Source of the DNA: Amnibacterium kyonggiense | Lineage (GTDB): Bacteria > Actinomycetota > Actinomycetes > Actinomycetales > Microbacteriaceae | NCBI RefSeq assembly: GCF_004364555.1 | Contig: NZ_SOAM01000003.1 | Location: forward strand, 310,001 to 374,000 | Direction of reading: 5' to 3' | Length of the DNA stretch: 64,000 nucleotides | In this document: positions 17,034-26,048 of the stretch, one piece after another | Numbering within the stretch: the first letter of the stretch is position 1 | How the letters are laid out: each line of letters starts with the position of its first letter | Translations under genes and position numbers: made by a program | Notes under the pieces: model-generated | Databases searched by the model: none | Seen by the model: the letters and a program-made list of their open reading frames with translations, nothing else | Told to the model about the DNA's origin: nothing

Positions 17034-17948
17034 TCAGGCTCCCTTCCTGGCGGGAGCGGTCCGGCGCGACACTGCGCCCATCGCGATCCCGCGCTCCTGC
17101 GCGTACTCGGTCAACCGCTCGCGGAGCAGGCGACGGCCGCGGTGCAAGCGGCTCATCACGGTGCCCACGGGCGTGTGCATGATGTCGGCGATCTCCTGGT
17201 AGGAGAAGCCCTCGACGTCCGCCAGGTAGACGGCCAGCCGGAAGTCCTCCGAGATCGACTGCAGCGCGTCCTTGACCGTCGAGTCGGGGAGGTGGTCGAT
17301 CGCCTCCGCCTCGGCGGAGCGGGACGTGCGGGACGCGGAGGTCGTGGACTGGGCCTCGCCCAGCTGCCACTCCTCGAGGTCGTCGGTCGACGACTTGTAC
17401 GGGTCCCGCTGCTTCTTGCGGTAGCTGTTGATGTACGTGTTCGTGAGGATCCGGTACAGCCAGGCCTTCAAGTTCGTGCCCTGCTGGAAGGACCGGAACG
17501 CGCCGAACGCCTTCACGAACGTCTCCTGGACCAGGTCCTGCGCGTCGGCGGGATTCCGCGTCATCCGCATCGCGGCGCCGTAGAGCTGGTCGATGAACGG
17601 CAGCGCCTGCTCCTCGAACAGCTTGCGCAGCTGCGCCTGGTCCGGCGCGGCGTCGTCCGACGCCTCGTCGTCGAGGGCCTCCTCGACCGTCTCGTCGAGG
17701 GTCTCCTCCTCGTCGGCGTCCGGCGCCTCGGCGAGGTCCTTCTCGTCGTCGATCGACTCCTCGTCCGACTCGTCGTCGTCGTGCTCGTCGAGCTGCTCGT
17801 CCGCGTCGTCCTGGCTCGCGATGAGCGCTTCGAGCTCCGCGGCGTCGGCGGCGGAGCGGTCGGGCTCGGACGGGGAGGACATGCCGAGGAAGTGTAGTTG
17901 CGGCGTCAGGAGGGTCTCCGGAGGGGCGGTGAGCAGCGCGATCGCCAT
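17034..17948 (-). CDS. sigR: RNA polymerase sigma factor SigR/SigH, with acidic N-terminal extension
   Basis: 304 residues from ATG 17948. The sigma-70 region 2 ([39 protein letters not shown]) and region 4 ([20 protein letters not shown]) are intact; partner rsrA follows. The first ~110 residues are an unusual extension very rich in Asp/Glu ([18 protein letters not shown] and more). AAGGAGG with 7-nt spacing supports the start at 17948; the next ATG at 17882 has no ribosome site but would drop only 22 residues and keep the acidic part. Controls thiol-oxidative stress genes (thioredoxin, mycothiol systems) in relatives. Confidence 0.9.
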   Translation of the reverse strand: MAIALLTAPPETLLTPQLHFLGMSSPSEPDRSAADAAELEALIASQDDADEQLDEHDDDESDEESIDDEKDLAEAPDADEEETLDETVEEALDDEASDDAAPDQAQLRKLFEEQALPFIDQLYGAAMRMTRNPADAQDLVQETFVKAFGAFRSFQQGTNLKAWLYRILTNTYINSYRKKQRDPYKSSTDDLEEWQLGEAQSTTSASRTSRSAEAEAIDHLPDSTVKDALQSISEDFRLAVYLADVEGFSYQEIADIMHTPVGTVMSRLHRGRRLLRERLTEYAQERGIAMGAVSRRTAPARKGA

Positions 17949-17981
17949 GCGTCCTCCTCCTTGTGTCTCCCGGGCCGGTCC

Positions 17982-17987
17982 TAGGCT
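17982..17987 (+). promoter_or_regulatory. -10 box of aroA (leaderless type)
   Basis: TAGGCT, 7 nt before the aroA ATG at 17995. Confidence 0.5.
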
Positions 17988-17994
17988 GGAACCG

Positions 17995-19305
17995 ATGGTG
18001 CACGCGACCTATTCCGCCGACGTGTGGCCCGCGCCGACGGCGCCCGGACCGCTCGACGCGACCGTGCGCCTGCCGGGGTCGAAGAGTCTGACGAACCGCG
18101 AGCTCGTGCTGTCCGCGCTGGCGGACGGTCCATCCCGCCTGCGGGACGCCCTGATCGCCCGCGACACCGAGCTGATGGTCGCCGCGCTGCGGTCGCTCGG
18201 CACCGGCGTCGAGCGGGACGGCGAGGACCTCGTGGTGACGCCCGGTCCGCTCCGGGGCGGGACGTCGATCGACGTCGGCCTCGCGGGCACGCTGATGCGG
18301 TTCCTGCCGCCGGTCGCGGCGCTCGCCGAGGGCGACGTGCGCTTCGACGGCGACGAGCGCGCCCGCCTCCGCCCGATGGCGACGACGATCCTGTCCCTCC
18401 GGGCGCTCGGCGTCGGGGTCGACGACGAGGGCCGCGGGACCCTGCCGTTCACCGTGCGCGGGAGCGGACGCGTGACGGGCGGCCCGGTGCTCATCGACGC
18501 GTCCGAGTCGAGCCAGTTCGTCTCCGGCCTGCTGCTGTCCGGCGCCCGGTTCGAGGAGGGGCTCGAGGTGGAGCACCGCGGCGCGCGGCTCCCGTCCCTC
18601 CCGCACATCGAGATGACCCTCGACGCCCTCCGACGCCGCGGCGTGCGCGCGACGGCGGACGTGGACGAGCACGCGGCGCGCTGGACCGTCCCGCCGCACC
18701 GCATCCACGGCAGGGACGTGGCGATCGAACCGGACCTCTCGAACGCGGGGCCGTTCCTCGCCGCGGCGATCGTCGCGGGCGGCCGCGTCGCGGTGCCGGG
18801 CTGGCCCGCGTCCACCACGCAGGTCGGCGACCGACTGCGGGGGTGGCTCGCCGCGTTCGGGGCGGACGTCGCCCAGGAGCACGGCACGCTCGTCGTGTCC
18901 GGACCCGGTGTCGCGACGGGGCCGCTGCACCCGGTCGACCTCGACCTCGGCGCCGGCGGCGAGCTCGCACCGACGCTCGTCGGGCTCGCGGCCTTCGCGG
19001 ACGGCACGTCCACCTTCACCGGGATCGGCCACCTCCGCGGGCACGAGACGGACCGCCTCGCCGCACTCGTGGCCGAGCTCGGCGCGGTCGGCGTCGCGGC
19101 GGAGGAGCTCGAGGACGGCCTCCTCGTGCACGGCGGCCGGCCCGTCGCCGGTGCCCGGCCGTGGCGGAGCTACGCGGACCACCGGATGGCGACGACCGGC
19201 GCGCTGCTCGGCCTCGCGGTGCCGGGGCTCGCGGTCGAGGACGTCGCATCCACCGCGAAGACGCTGCCCGGGTTCGTCGACCTGTGGACGCGGATGCTGC
19301 CGTGA
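17995..19305 (+). CDS. aroA: 3-phosphoshikimate 1-carboxyvinyltransferase (EPSP synthase)
   Basis: 436 residues. Joins shikimate-3-phosphate with PEP in chorismate synthesis. Seen: [20 protein letters not shown] (PEP/S3P site), [78 protein letters not shown] and [13 protein letters not shown]. The usual LPGSKS...NAGTA..R pattern is modified to AGTLMRF, as in actinobacterial members. ATG 17995 follows a -10 box by 7 nt. Its stop overlaps the rsgA start (GTGA). Confidence 0.96.
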   Translation: MVHATYSADVWPAPTAPGPLDATVRLPGSKSLTNRELVLSALADGPSRLRDALIARDTELMVAALRSLGTGVERDGEDLVVTPGPLRGGTSIDVGLAGTLMRFLPPVAALAEGDVRFDGDERARLRPMATTILSLRALGVGVDDEGRGTLPFTVRGSGRVTGGPVLIDASESSQFVSGLLLSGARFEEGLEVEHRGARLPSLPHIEMTLDALRRRGVRATADVDEHAARWTVPPHRIHGRDVAIEPDLSNAGPFLAAAIVAGGRVAVPGWPASTTQVGDRLRGWLAAFGADVAQEHGTLVVSGPGVATGPLHPVDLDLGAGGELAPTLVGLAAFADGTSTFTGIGHLRGHETDRLAALVAELGAVGVAAEELEDGLLVHGGRPVAGARPWRSYADHRMATTGALLGLAVPGLAVEDVASTAKTLPGFVDLWTRMLP

Positions 19306-20384
19306 GCTGGCTGACCGACGAGGACGAGCCGTACGAGGAGTACGACGAGTCCGACGTCCGGGTCCGGCCGAACCGCAAGGGCACCCGTCCGCGGACGAAG
19401 CAGCGGCCCGCGCACGAGGCCGCCGTCCCGGGGCGGGTGGTCACCGTCGACCGCGGCCGCATGCAGGTGCTCGTCGACGAGGGCGCCGACGACGAGCGCA
19501 CGATCCTCGCCACCCGGGCGCGCGAGCTCGGCAAGGAGGGCGTCGTCACCGGCGACCTCGTCGACGTCGTCGGCGACCTGTCCGGCGAGGAGGGCTCGCT
19601 CGCCCGCATCGTCCGGATCCAGCCGCGCACGACCGTGCTCCGCCGCAGCGCGGACGACACCGACGAGGTCGAGCGCGTCGTCGTCGCGAACGCGGACCAG
19701 CTGCTCTGCGTCGTCGCGGCGGCGAATCCGGAGCCGCGTCCGGCCCTCATCGACCGGTACCTGGTCGCCGCCTTCGACGCGGGCATCGACCCGCTCGTCC
19801 TCGTCACGAAGACGGACCTCGCGGACCCGGCGGCGCTCATCGCCGAGTTCGCCCCGATCGAGCTGCCGATCCTCACGACCCGTCGCGGCGACGACCTCGG
19901 GCCGCTGCGCGCGCTGCTGCTCGGCCGGACCACCGTCGCGGTCGGGCACTCCGGCGTCGGGAAGTCGACCCTGGTGAACGCGCTCGTCCCGGACGCGCAG
20001 CGCGCGACCGGGGTCGTCAACGCCGTGACCGGACGCGGACGGCACACGTCGTCGTCCTCCGTCGCGCTCCGCCTGCGCGCGACGGAGGAGGAGCGCGCCG
20101 CGGGCCTCCCCGCCGCCGGCTGGGTGATCGACACCCCCGGCATCCGCTCGTTCGGGCTGGGACACGTCGATCCGGCGAACATCCTCCGCTCGTTCGCCGC
20201 GCGGGCGAGGCCCGTGGCCGAGCCGCCGGACGGCATCGCGCTCGTGGACGCCCACGACTGGGAGATCGTCGACCGCGTCGCCGCGGGTGAGCTCGGGGAC
20301 GCGGGGCGCCGACGCCTGGAGTCGCTGCAGCGCCTCCTCGACGCGCAGGGCGGCCGGGTGACCGGCGCCGACGACGCGGAATGA
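19302..20384 (+). CDS. rsgA: Ribosome small subunit-dependent GTPase A
   Basis: 360 residues from GTG 19302. Circularly permuted GTPase: OB-fold (about 40-110), then G4 TKTD, G1 GHSGVGKSTLVNALV, and G3 DTPG (VIDTPGIRSFGLGHV). RsgA helps mature the 30S subunit. The C-terminal zinc-binding Cys cluster of the E. coli protein is not present, which is common in actinobacterial homologues. Acidic N-terminus (DEDEPYEEYDESD). Translationally coupled to aroA by a GTGA overlap. Confidence 0.94.
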   Translation: MSWLTDEDEPYEEYDESDVRVRPNRKGTRPRTKQRPAHEAAVPGRVVTVDRGRMQVLVDEGADDERTILATRARELGKEGVVTGDLVDVVGDLSGEEGSLARIVRIQPRTTVLRRSADDTDEVERVVVANADQLLCVVAAANPEPRPALIDRYLVAAFDAGIDPLVLVTKTDLADPAALIAEFAPIELPILTTRRGDDLGPLRALLLGRTTVAVGHSGVGKSTLVNALVPDAQRATGVVNAVTGRGRHTSSSSVALRLRATEEERAAGLPAAGWVIDTPGIRSFGLGHVDPANILRSFAARARPVAEPPDGIALVDAHDWEIVDRVAAGELGDAGRRRLESLQRLLDAQGGRVTGADDAE

Positions 20385-20385
20385 G

Positions 20386-20447
20386 GTTCACGGATACGGA
20401 GAACCCGCGGCCGTCCCGAGCCTGATCTCCGTATCGGCGAACCTCAC
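20386..20447. terminator. Inverted repeat between convergent rsgA and GrpB genes
   Basis: Arms of about 20 bp (gaggttcacggatacggaga against gaggttcgccgatacggaga after reverse complementing) with two mismatches and a 23-nt loop, immediately after the rsgA stop and over the GrpB stop. Likely bidirectional terminator. Confidence 0.6.
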
Positions 20448-21058
20448 GCCTGCGGGATGGACGCGAAGAGCCGCGCGTAGATGTCGCGGACGACCGCCTC
20501 CTTGCGCGCGTTGTACTGCTGCACGTGCTCGCCCGCAGCGGTGGCGGCGGCCGCGGCGGCCCGCTTCGCCGCCGCGTACCGGTCCCGGTCCTCCGGGTGC
20601 TCCCGCAGCCAGTCGCGGAACAGCCGGTGCCGCGCGGACTCGGGCGAGCCGGTCGCGAAGACGTGGAGGTTGACGGCGGGGTCGCTCCCCCGCAGCATCC
20701 GGTGCTGCTGCCACCAGGGCTCGCGGACCGTCAGCCGGAACCCGGCCGCCTCGAGCGCGGGGACGTACGCCGCCTCGTCGCCGGGATCGCCGACGAGCAG
20801 GTCGACGTCGATCACCGGCTTCGCGGGCAGCCCGGGCACGGCGGTCGAGCCGACGTGATGGACGTCCGCAGCGCCGAGGGCGCGCCGGACCCGCTCCAGG
20901 ACGGCGGCGCCCAGCGATGGCCAGTCGGGGTCCGGCTCGACGACGTGCACCACCCGTCCCGGCTGCGCGCCGGCGACGTAGGGCGACTCCCCCTCCGGTG
21001 CCGGCGGCTCCGTGAAGTCGGTCAGCCCGGGCGTGTTCAGCAGCTGCTCGTCCATCAC
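20444..21058 (-). CDS. GrpB family protein (UPF0157), nucleotidyltransferase fold
   Basis: 204 residues. GrpB signature: VEPDPDWPSLGAAVLERVR, VHHVGSTAVPGLPAKPVIDV (GSTAVPGL is the nucleotidyltransferase-like loop with Asp-x-Asp in VIDVDLLV), FRLTVREPWWQQHRMLRG, VNLHVFATGSPE and RLFRDWLREHPEDRDRYAA. These proteins have a polymerase-beta fold and unknown substrate. A 35-residue leader precedes the domain. A second ATG one codon downstream is also possible. Confidence 0.87.
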   Translation of the reverse strand: MMDEQLLNTPGLTDFTEPPAPEGESPYVAGAQPGRVVHVVEPDPDWPSLGAAVLERVRRALGAADVHHVGSTAVPGLPAKPVIDVDLLVGDPGDEAAYVPALEAAGFRLTVREPWWQQHRMLRGSDPAVNLHVFATGSPESARHRLFRDWLREHPEDRDRYAAAKRAAAAAATAAGEHVQQYNARKEAVVRDIYARLFASIPQA

Positions 21059-21112
21059 CGTTCATCCTCCAGCAGTCCCCGCCGGCGACGCACCGCCCGG
21101 GAGTCCGGGAGG

Positions 21113-21928
21113 ATGAACGGCGTGCCGGACCTCGCCGACGATCTCGCCCTCGCGCTCCGCCTCGCGGACGCCGCCGACGCGCAGAGCCGCGACCGCTTCC
21201 GCGCGGCCGACCTGCGGATCGACACGAAGCCCGACCGCACGCCCGTCACGGATGCGGACCGCGCCGTCGAGCGGGCGATCCGCGACGTCCTGGCGGCGGA
21301 GCGCCCGGACGACGCGATCCTCGGCGAGGAGTTCGGCGGTGGCCGCGAACCCGGCCGGCAGTGGATCGTCGACCCGATCGACGGCACGACGAACTTCCTC
21401 CGCGGCCAGCCGATCTGGGCCAGCCTCATCGCGCTCGCCGTCGACGGCGTGCCGGTCGTCGGCGTCGCGTCCGCGCCCGCGCTCGGTCGCCGGTGGTGGG
21501 GCGCGACCGGGCTCGGCGCCTGGGCGGCCTCCCTCCCGCACGGCGAGCCGGAGCGGATCCGCGTCTCGGGCGTCGAGCGCCTCGAGGACGCGTTCGTCAG
21601 CTACAACGCGATCCGGGGGTGGGACGACGCGGGCTGGCTCGAGCCGCTGCTCGCGCTCACCCGCCGCTCCTGGCGCGCGCGGGCGCTCGGCGACTTCTGG
21701 GCGTACATGCTCGTCGCCGAGGGGCAGCTCGACCTCGCGGGCGAGCACGACCTCAAGGTCTACGACATGGCGGCGCTCGAGCCGATCGTGCAGGAGGCGG
21801 GCGGCCGGTTCACCGCGCTGACCGGCGAGCCCGGGCCCTGGGAGGGCACCGCCCTCGCGACGAACGGCCTCCTGCATCCGGAGGCGATCGAGCTGTTCGC
21901 CTCACATCTCGCGCCCGACGCCCGTTGA
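21113..21928 (+). CDS. hisN: Histidinol-phosphatase, inositol monophosphatase family
   Basis: 271 residues from ATG 21113, preceded by GGGAGG. IMPase motifs: PVTDADRAVERAIRDVL, GEEFGGG (metal-binding Glu), WIVDPIDGTTNFLRG (motif A) and EHDLKVYDMAALEPIVQEAGG (motif B). In actinobacteria this subfamily, HisN, dephosphorylates histidinol phosphate. Inositol-1-phosphatase is the alternative. It is followed after 6 bp by the ECF sigma factor gene. Confidence 0.85.
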   Translation: MNGVPDLADDLALALRLADAADAQSRDRFRAADLRIDTKPDRTPVTDADRAVERAIRDVLAAERPDDAILGEEFGGGREPGRQWIVDPIDGTTNFLRGQPIWASLIALAVDGVPVVGVASAPALGRRWWGATGLGAWAASLPHGEPERIRVSGVERLEDAFVSYNAIRGWDDAGWLEPLLALTRRSWRARALGDFWAYMLVAEGQLDLAGEHDLKVYDMAALEPIVQEAGGRFTALTGEPGPWEGTALATNGLLHPEAIELFASHLAPDAR

Positions 21929-21934
21929 CCTGAT

Positions 21935-22399
21935 GTGAGGGAGCCCTTCGAGCACGTGGTCGCCGAGCACGGCGAGGTCGTCTGGCGCGTGTGCCGCGGG
22001 CTGCTTCCCCAGCACGACGCCGAGGACGCGTGGAGCGAGACGTTCCTCGCCGCCCTCGGCGCCTGGGACCGGTTCGAAGGCGACCGCGTGCGCGGCTGGC
22101 TCGTCACGATCGCGCACCGCAAGGCGCTCGACGTGCTGCGCGCCTCGGCGCGCACGGTGACGCCGGAGGAGGGCGTCCCCGACGCCCCGGCCCCGCCCGG
22201 CGGTCGCGACCTCGACCTGTGGGCGGCGCTCGCGCGCCTGCCCGACGGGCAGCGCGCCGCCGTCGTCCACCACCACATCGCCGGCCTGCCCTACGACGAG
22301 GTCGCCCTCGTCACCGGCACCTCGTCGGCCGCCGCGCGGAAGGCCGCCTCGGACGGCGTCCGCCGCCTGCGCACCCTGCTCGTCCTGGAGGAAGCATGA
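21935..22399 (+). CDS. ECF-type RNA polymerase sigma factor
   Basis: 154 residues from GTG 21935. Region 2: AEDAWSETFLAALGAWDRF and RVRGWLVTIAHRKALDVLR; region 4: LPYDEVALVTGTSSAAARKA. Small, without an anti-sigma gene nearby. The stop overlaps the ogt start (ATGA), a conserved actinobacterial pairing of a small sigma factor with a DNA alkylation repair enzyme, so it may control ogt or respond to DNA damage; this is inference. Confidence 0.85.
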   Translation: MREPFEHVVAEHGEVVWRVCRGLLPQHDAEDAWSETFLAALGAWDRFEGDRVRGWLVTIAHRKALDVLRASARTVTPEEGVPDAPAPPGGRDLDLWAALARLPDGQRAAVVHHHIAGLPYDEVALVTGTSSAAARKAASDGVRRLRTLLVLEEA

Positions 22400-22998
22400 C
22401 CGCCGTCGTCACCCCGCCCGCGGACCCCGCCCTGCTCGCCCGCCTGCACGAGCGGCTCGAGGCGCGCGCGACCGGGGCGGACGCCCCCGACGTGCACTAC
22501 CGCACCGTCGACTCGCCCGTCGGGCGCCTGCTCGTCGCGGCGACAGAGGCGGGCGTCGCCCGGATCGCGTTCGAGCGGGAGGGCGAGGACGCCGTGCTGC
22601 AGACCCTCGCGGACCGCATCGGACCACGGATCCTCCGGACGCCGGGTCGGCTCGACGACGCCGCCCGCTGGTTCGACGGCTACTTCGCCGGGCGGCGCGA
22701 CCCGTTCGCGCTGCCGCTCGACACCCGGCTCGCGAAGGGGTTCCGGCTCGAGGTGCTGGGGCACCTCCGGGACGTCGGATACGGGCAGCGGGTCAGCTAC
22801 GCGGCGCTCGCGGCGACGACGTCCTCCCCGCGGGCCGTCCGTGCGGTCGGCACCGCCTGCGCGACGAACCCGCTGCCGCTCGCGATCCCGTGCCACCGCG
22901 TGACCCGGTCGGACGGCTCGGTGGGCGCGTACCTGGGCGGCCCGGAGATGAAGGTGCGGCTCCTCGCCCTCGAGTCGACGGGCGTCCTCCCCGAATAG
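22396..22998 (+). CDS. ogt: Methylated-DNA--[protein]-cysteine S-methyltransferase
   Basis: 200 residues. Removes O6-alkyl groups from guanine by transfer to its own Cys, in the cytosol. Seen: the N-terminal RNase-H-like part (TVDSPVGRLLVAATEAGVAR) and the C-terminal domain GYGQRVSYAALAATTSSPRA, AVGTACATNPLPLAIPCHRV with the PCHRV active-site Cys, and GAYLGGPEMKVRLLALE. Translationally coupled to the sigma factor. Confidence 0.93.
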   Translation: MTAVVTPPADPALLARLHERLEARATGADAPDVHYRTVDSPVGRLLVAATEAGVARIAFEREGEDAVLQTLADRIGPRILRTPGRLDDAARWFDGYFAGRRDPFALPLDTRLAKGFRLEVLGHLRDVGYGQRVSYAALAATTSSPRAVRAVGTACATNPLPLAIPCHRVTRSDGSVGAYLGGPEMKVRLLALESTGVLPE

Positions 22999-23000
22999 TC

Positions 23001-23061
23001 ACTTTGCTCACGCTTCTTGCCGCCGCGAGGGCGCTGCGGCGGCAAGAAGCGTGAGCAAAGT
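23001..23061. terminator. Perfect 26-bp inverted repeat between ogt and the MFS gene
   Basis: Left arm 23001-23026 (begins actttgctcacgcttcttgc), 9-nt loop, right arm 23036-23061; every arm base pairs. It fills the space between convergent stop codons. Bidirectional terminator is the simplest reading, though the arms are far longer than a terminator needs. Confidence 0.65.
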
Positions 23062-23062
23062 C

Positions 23063-24523
23063 CTAGGAGGCGGCCTGCTTGCGGCGGAGGCGGAGGTCCG
23101 CGAGGGCGAAGCCGAGCGCCGCGAGCAGCACCACGATGGCGAGGCCGCTGCCGCCCAGCACCGCGAGGTGGTAGTCGGCGAGCTTCGAGCCCCCGAGGTC
23201 GGCGTTCAGCATGCTGAAGAACACCGCGGAGGCGCCGGCGACCCCCACCGCCGTGCCGACGCGCTGGCCGACCTGCGCCACCGAGCCGGCGACACCGCCC
23301 TCCGCGACCGGCACCTCGGAGAGCGTCAGCGTCTGGTTCGGCGACACGACCGAGCCGCCGCCCGCGCCGGCGACGAGCAGTGCGGCGGCCATCAGCCACG
23401 GGGTCAGGGCCGGCGGCGACAGCACCGCCGCGGCGAGCGAGAGGGCGAACCCGACGGCGGCGGCGATCAGGCCGACGACCACAAGGGCCCTGCCGTAGCG
23501 GTTCACGAGCCGCCCCGCCGTGTAGGAGGTCACCGCCGACGCGAGGGCGAACGGGATCGTGACCATGCCCGCGAAGACCGGCGCGAGGCCGAGCCCCTCC
23601 TGCAGCAGCAGCGTGTTCAGCAGGAACGTCGCCGGCCCGGCGGCGAACCAGCCGGTCGCGACGATGAGGCCGTTGCGGTAGGACGAGCGACGGAAGAGGT
23701 CGATGTCGACCGCGGGGGTCCGGTCGGTCGCGGCGTAGTGCCGCTCCCAGCGGAGGAACGCGAGGAGGAACACCGCGGCGGCGATCAGGGCGAGCCACCG
23801 CAGCGGACTGTCGCCCCGCTGCCCCGTCGTCAGCACGAACGGGAGCATGAAGGCGACGACCGTGAGGCCGAGCAGCACGACGCCCACCGGGTCGAGGGAC
23901 CGGCCCGCCGTCTTCGCCTGCCGCCCCGGGAACCAGCGCGCCGCGAGGACCAGCAGGATCAGTCCGAGGGGGACGTTCATCCAGAAGATGAGCCGCCAGC
24001 CGTCCTGCTCGCCGCCGAGGGCGATGAGCGCACCGCCGATCGTCGGACCGAGCGCCGTGCCGAGGCCGACCGCGGCCCCGTAGACGCCGAGGGCCCGGCC
24101 GCGGGCCTCGCCCTGGTAGAGCTCCTGCGTGAGCCCGAGGACCTGCGGCATCTGCAGGCCCGCGCCGACGCCCTGCAGGAAGCGCGCGATCAGGAGGATC
24201 CCGGAGGTCGGCGCGAGGGCGCAGACCAGGCTGAACAGCGTGAAGACGCCGAGGCCGACGAGGAACATCGTCTTCCGCGAGCGCACGTCGCCGAGCCGGC
24301 CGCCGGGCACGAGCGCCAGGCCGAACGCGAGGGCGTAGCCGGCGACGATGATCTGCAGCTCCGTCGGCCCGGTTCGCAGCGCGGTCTCGATGGACGGCAG
24401 CCCGACGTTCACCTTCGACAGGTCGAGGATGGTCAGCACGGCGACGGCGATGCTGACGGCGAAGGCGCGGCGCTTCGCCCGTTCGTCGAGGCCCGCCGCC
24501 CGCTGGTCGGTCGCGGCGGTCAC
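23063..24523 (-). CDS. MFS transporter, DHA2 family (EmrB/QacA-like)
   Basis: 486 residues from GTG 24523 and about 14 membrane helices. Motif C-type and DHA2 marks: LDLSKVNVGLPSIETAL (motif D1), GGRLGDVRSRKTMFLVGL (motif A), ARFLQGVGAGLQMPQVLGL and LGPTIGGALI (motif C). Proton-driven multidrug or antibiotic export is the family role. No regulator gene adjoins it; it is convergent with ogt and followed by the kinase gene after transcription in the same direction. Confidence 0.9.
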   Translation of the reverse strand: MTAATDQRAAGLDERAKRRAFAVSIAVAVLTILDLSKVNVGLPSIETALRTGPTELQIIVAGYALAFGLALVPGGRLGDVRSRKTMFLVGLGVFTLFSLVCALAPTSGILLIARFLQGVGAGLQMPQVLGLTQELYQGEARGRALGVYGAAVGLGTALGPTIGGALIALGGEQDGWRLIFWMNVPLGLILLVLAARWFPGRQAKTAGRSLDPVGVVLLGLTVVAFMLPFVLTTGQRGDSPLRWLALIAAAVFLLAFLRWERHYAATDRTPAVDIDLFRRSSYRNGLIVATGWFAAGPATFLLNTLLLQEGLGLAPVFAGMVTIPFALASAVTSYTAGRLVNRYGRALVVVGLIAAAVGFALSLAAAVLSPPALTPWLMAAALLVAGAGGGSVVSPNQTLTLSEVPVAEGGVAGSVAQVGQRVGTAVGVAGASAVFFSMLNADLGGSKLADYHLAVLGGSGLAIVVLLAALGFALADLRLRRKQAAS

Positions 24524-24534
24524 GAGCTGGGACG

Positions 24535-25068
24535 CTACTCGGAGCCGCTGGGCGCGATCCTGGGCGGCACCTGGGCGAGGGCTGAGCGCGCGAGCTCGTC
24601 CGGCGGCAGCGCGGCGTCGAGCCGCAGCACCTCGGGGCCCCAGGGCGCGCTCCGCGCGATGAGCGCCTCCACGGCGGTCCAGGCCGGCTCGGGGATCCGC
24701 TCGAATGGCCGCACGCGGCCCTCGAGGCGGGCCCGATGCGCGGCGCGGTCGCCGAGCTCGAGGACCGCGACGACCAACTCCGCCCCGGTCGCGCGCGCGG
24801 CCCGGACCCACGTCTCCCGGGCCGGCTCGGAGTCGTTCACCGCATCGACGATCACGTCCGCGCCGAGGGCGAGATTCTGCTCGGCGGCCGCCCGCACGAC
24901 CTCGTAGGCGGCGACGCCCGTGTCCGCGTCCGCGATGCCGCAGGCGCGCATCGCCTCCTCGACGTCGTCGATCGAGAGACGGGTCGCCGGTCGCCGCGCG
25001 GCGATCGCATCCACCACGGTGGACTTGCCAACGCCGGGCGGACCGGAGATCACGAGCAGCAGCGGCAT
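24535..25068 (-). CDS. P-loop kinase-like protein (AAA family ATPase)
   Basis: 177 residues. Walker A GPPGVGKSTVV close to the N-terminus and a shikimate/gluconate-kinase-like layout with LSIDDVEEAMRACG and GADVIVDAVNDSEPARETWV; RAHRARLEGR is a lid-like Arg segment. Probably phosphorylates a small substrate, unknown. I chose ATG 25068; an upstream in-frame ATG at 25086 would add six residues. The gene ends 11 bp before the MFS start and begins 44 bp after the tmRNA 3' end. Confidence 0.7.
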   Translation of the reverse strand: MPLLLVISGPPGVGKSTVVDAIAARRPATRLSIDDVEEAMRACGIADADTGVAAYEVVRAAAEQNLALGADVIVDAVNDSEPARETWVRAARATGAELVVAVLELGDRAAHRARLEGRVRPFERIPEPAWTAVEALIARSAPWGPEVLRLDAALPPDELARSALAQVPPRIAPSGSE

Positions 25069-25112
25069 GACCGCATGCTCCTCCATCAGCGCGACAGCGG
25101 CCCGGTGGTTCG

Positions 25113-25483
25113 TGGAGATGGGGGGAATCGAACCCCCGTCCACTGCTGAGGAACCACGTCTTCTCCGGGCGCAGTCTGCGTGTGTTCGTTCTGCTCGGCC
25201 CCGATCCTTACCGCAGACGGATTGCGATCGACGGGCCCAGCCCTGGTTGGAGTCCCACGGCGCCCCAAGGCGGAACGTCCGTAGCGAGCCTTCTAGCTGA
25301 CGCCGGCTACCGGGGCGAAGGCGTTACCCGGGCCGACGGCGTCACTCTGGCTTAAGCAGCGAGAGCGAACGCGGTGCGAGACTTACTGGCACCTGTTGTT
25401 TGCACGCATCGTTCACGAGATGAGCGTGCATCCTCGACCCGCTTCCCGTCGTTGAACAGGCAATGTCGAAACCGATCATCCCC
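25113..25483 (-). ncRNA. ssrA: Transfer-messenger RNA (tmRNA)
   Basis: 371 nt. The 5' end ggggatgatcggtttcgac and the 3' end with ggggttcgattcccc (T arm) form the tRNA-like part, with acceptor stem ggggat/atctcc; CCA is not encoded. A tag reading frame at 25352-25390 encodes ASKSRTAFALAA then TAA, matching the ALAA-ending degradation tags. Rescues stalled ribosomes together with SmpB, whose gene lies 562 bp upstream. A TACACT box on the minus strand at 25541-25546 is a promoter candidate, with the 5' leader removed by RNase P. Confidence 0.95.
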
Positions 25484-25589
25484 TGGCGGAAACCGAGCCA
25501 CTGTCGCGCTGTGGAGTTGTGGGCCCCGGAGGGCTCGTCGAGTGTAACGGCCGACACCGACGTTTGTTCCCTGCACCGCCGCCCGGAGC

Positions 25590-26048
25590 TCAGAGCACGA
25601 GCGTCAGGTACCGCGAGTGCGGGTCGTCCGTGTAGTCCGCGAAGGGCCCGCGGGGCACGAACCCGTGCCGGAGGTAGAGCCGGACGGCCGGCTCGAAGAA
25701 CGGCTCGGTCCCCGTCTCCAGACTGATCCTCCCGAGCCCCTGCGCCCGCGCCGCATCGAGGACGGCCGCCAGCACCGCGGAGGCGACGCCCCGCCCCCGC
25801 GCCGCGATCGTCGTGCGCATCGACTTCAGCTCGCCCTCCTCGTCGGAGAGCCGCTTCAGCGCGCCGCACCCGAGCAGCGTCCCGCCGTCCTCGCGGGCGG
25901 CGAGGAACAGGACGCCCGGCGCGGCGAGCGCGGCCGGGTCGAGCGCGTGGACGCTCTCCGGCGGTGAGATGCGCCGCATGTCGGCGAGGTGCTCCTCGAG
26001 CAGCGCACGGACGTCCGCGGCGAGCGGGTCGTCGGCCGCGACCCTCAC
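25590..26048 (-). CDS. GNAT family N-acetyltransferase
   Basis: 152 residues from GTG 26048, whose GTGA overlaps the smpB stop. Acetyl-CoA binding region: [20 protein letters not shown], an RGxGV-type motif A; then [20 protein letters not shown] and [20 protein letters not shown], close to the PhnO/YsnE-like subgroup. Substrate unknown. Co-transcribed with smpB. Confidence 0.88.
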   Translation of the reverse strand: MRVAADDPLAADVRALLEEHLADMRRISPPESVHALDPAALAAPGVLFLAAREDGGTLLGCGALKRLSDEEGELKSMRTTIAARGRGVASAVLAAVLDAARAQGLGRISLETGTEPFFEPAVRLYLRHGFVPRGPFADYTDDPHSRYLTLVL

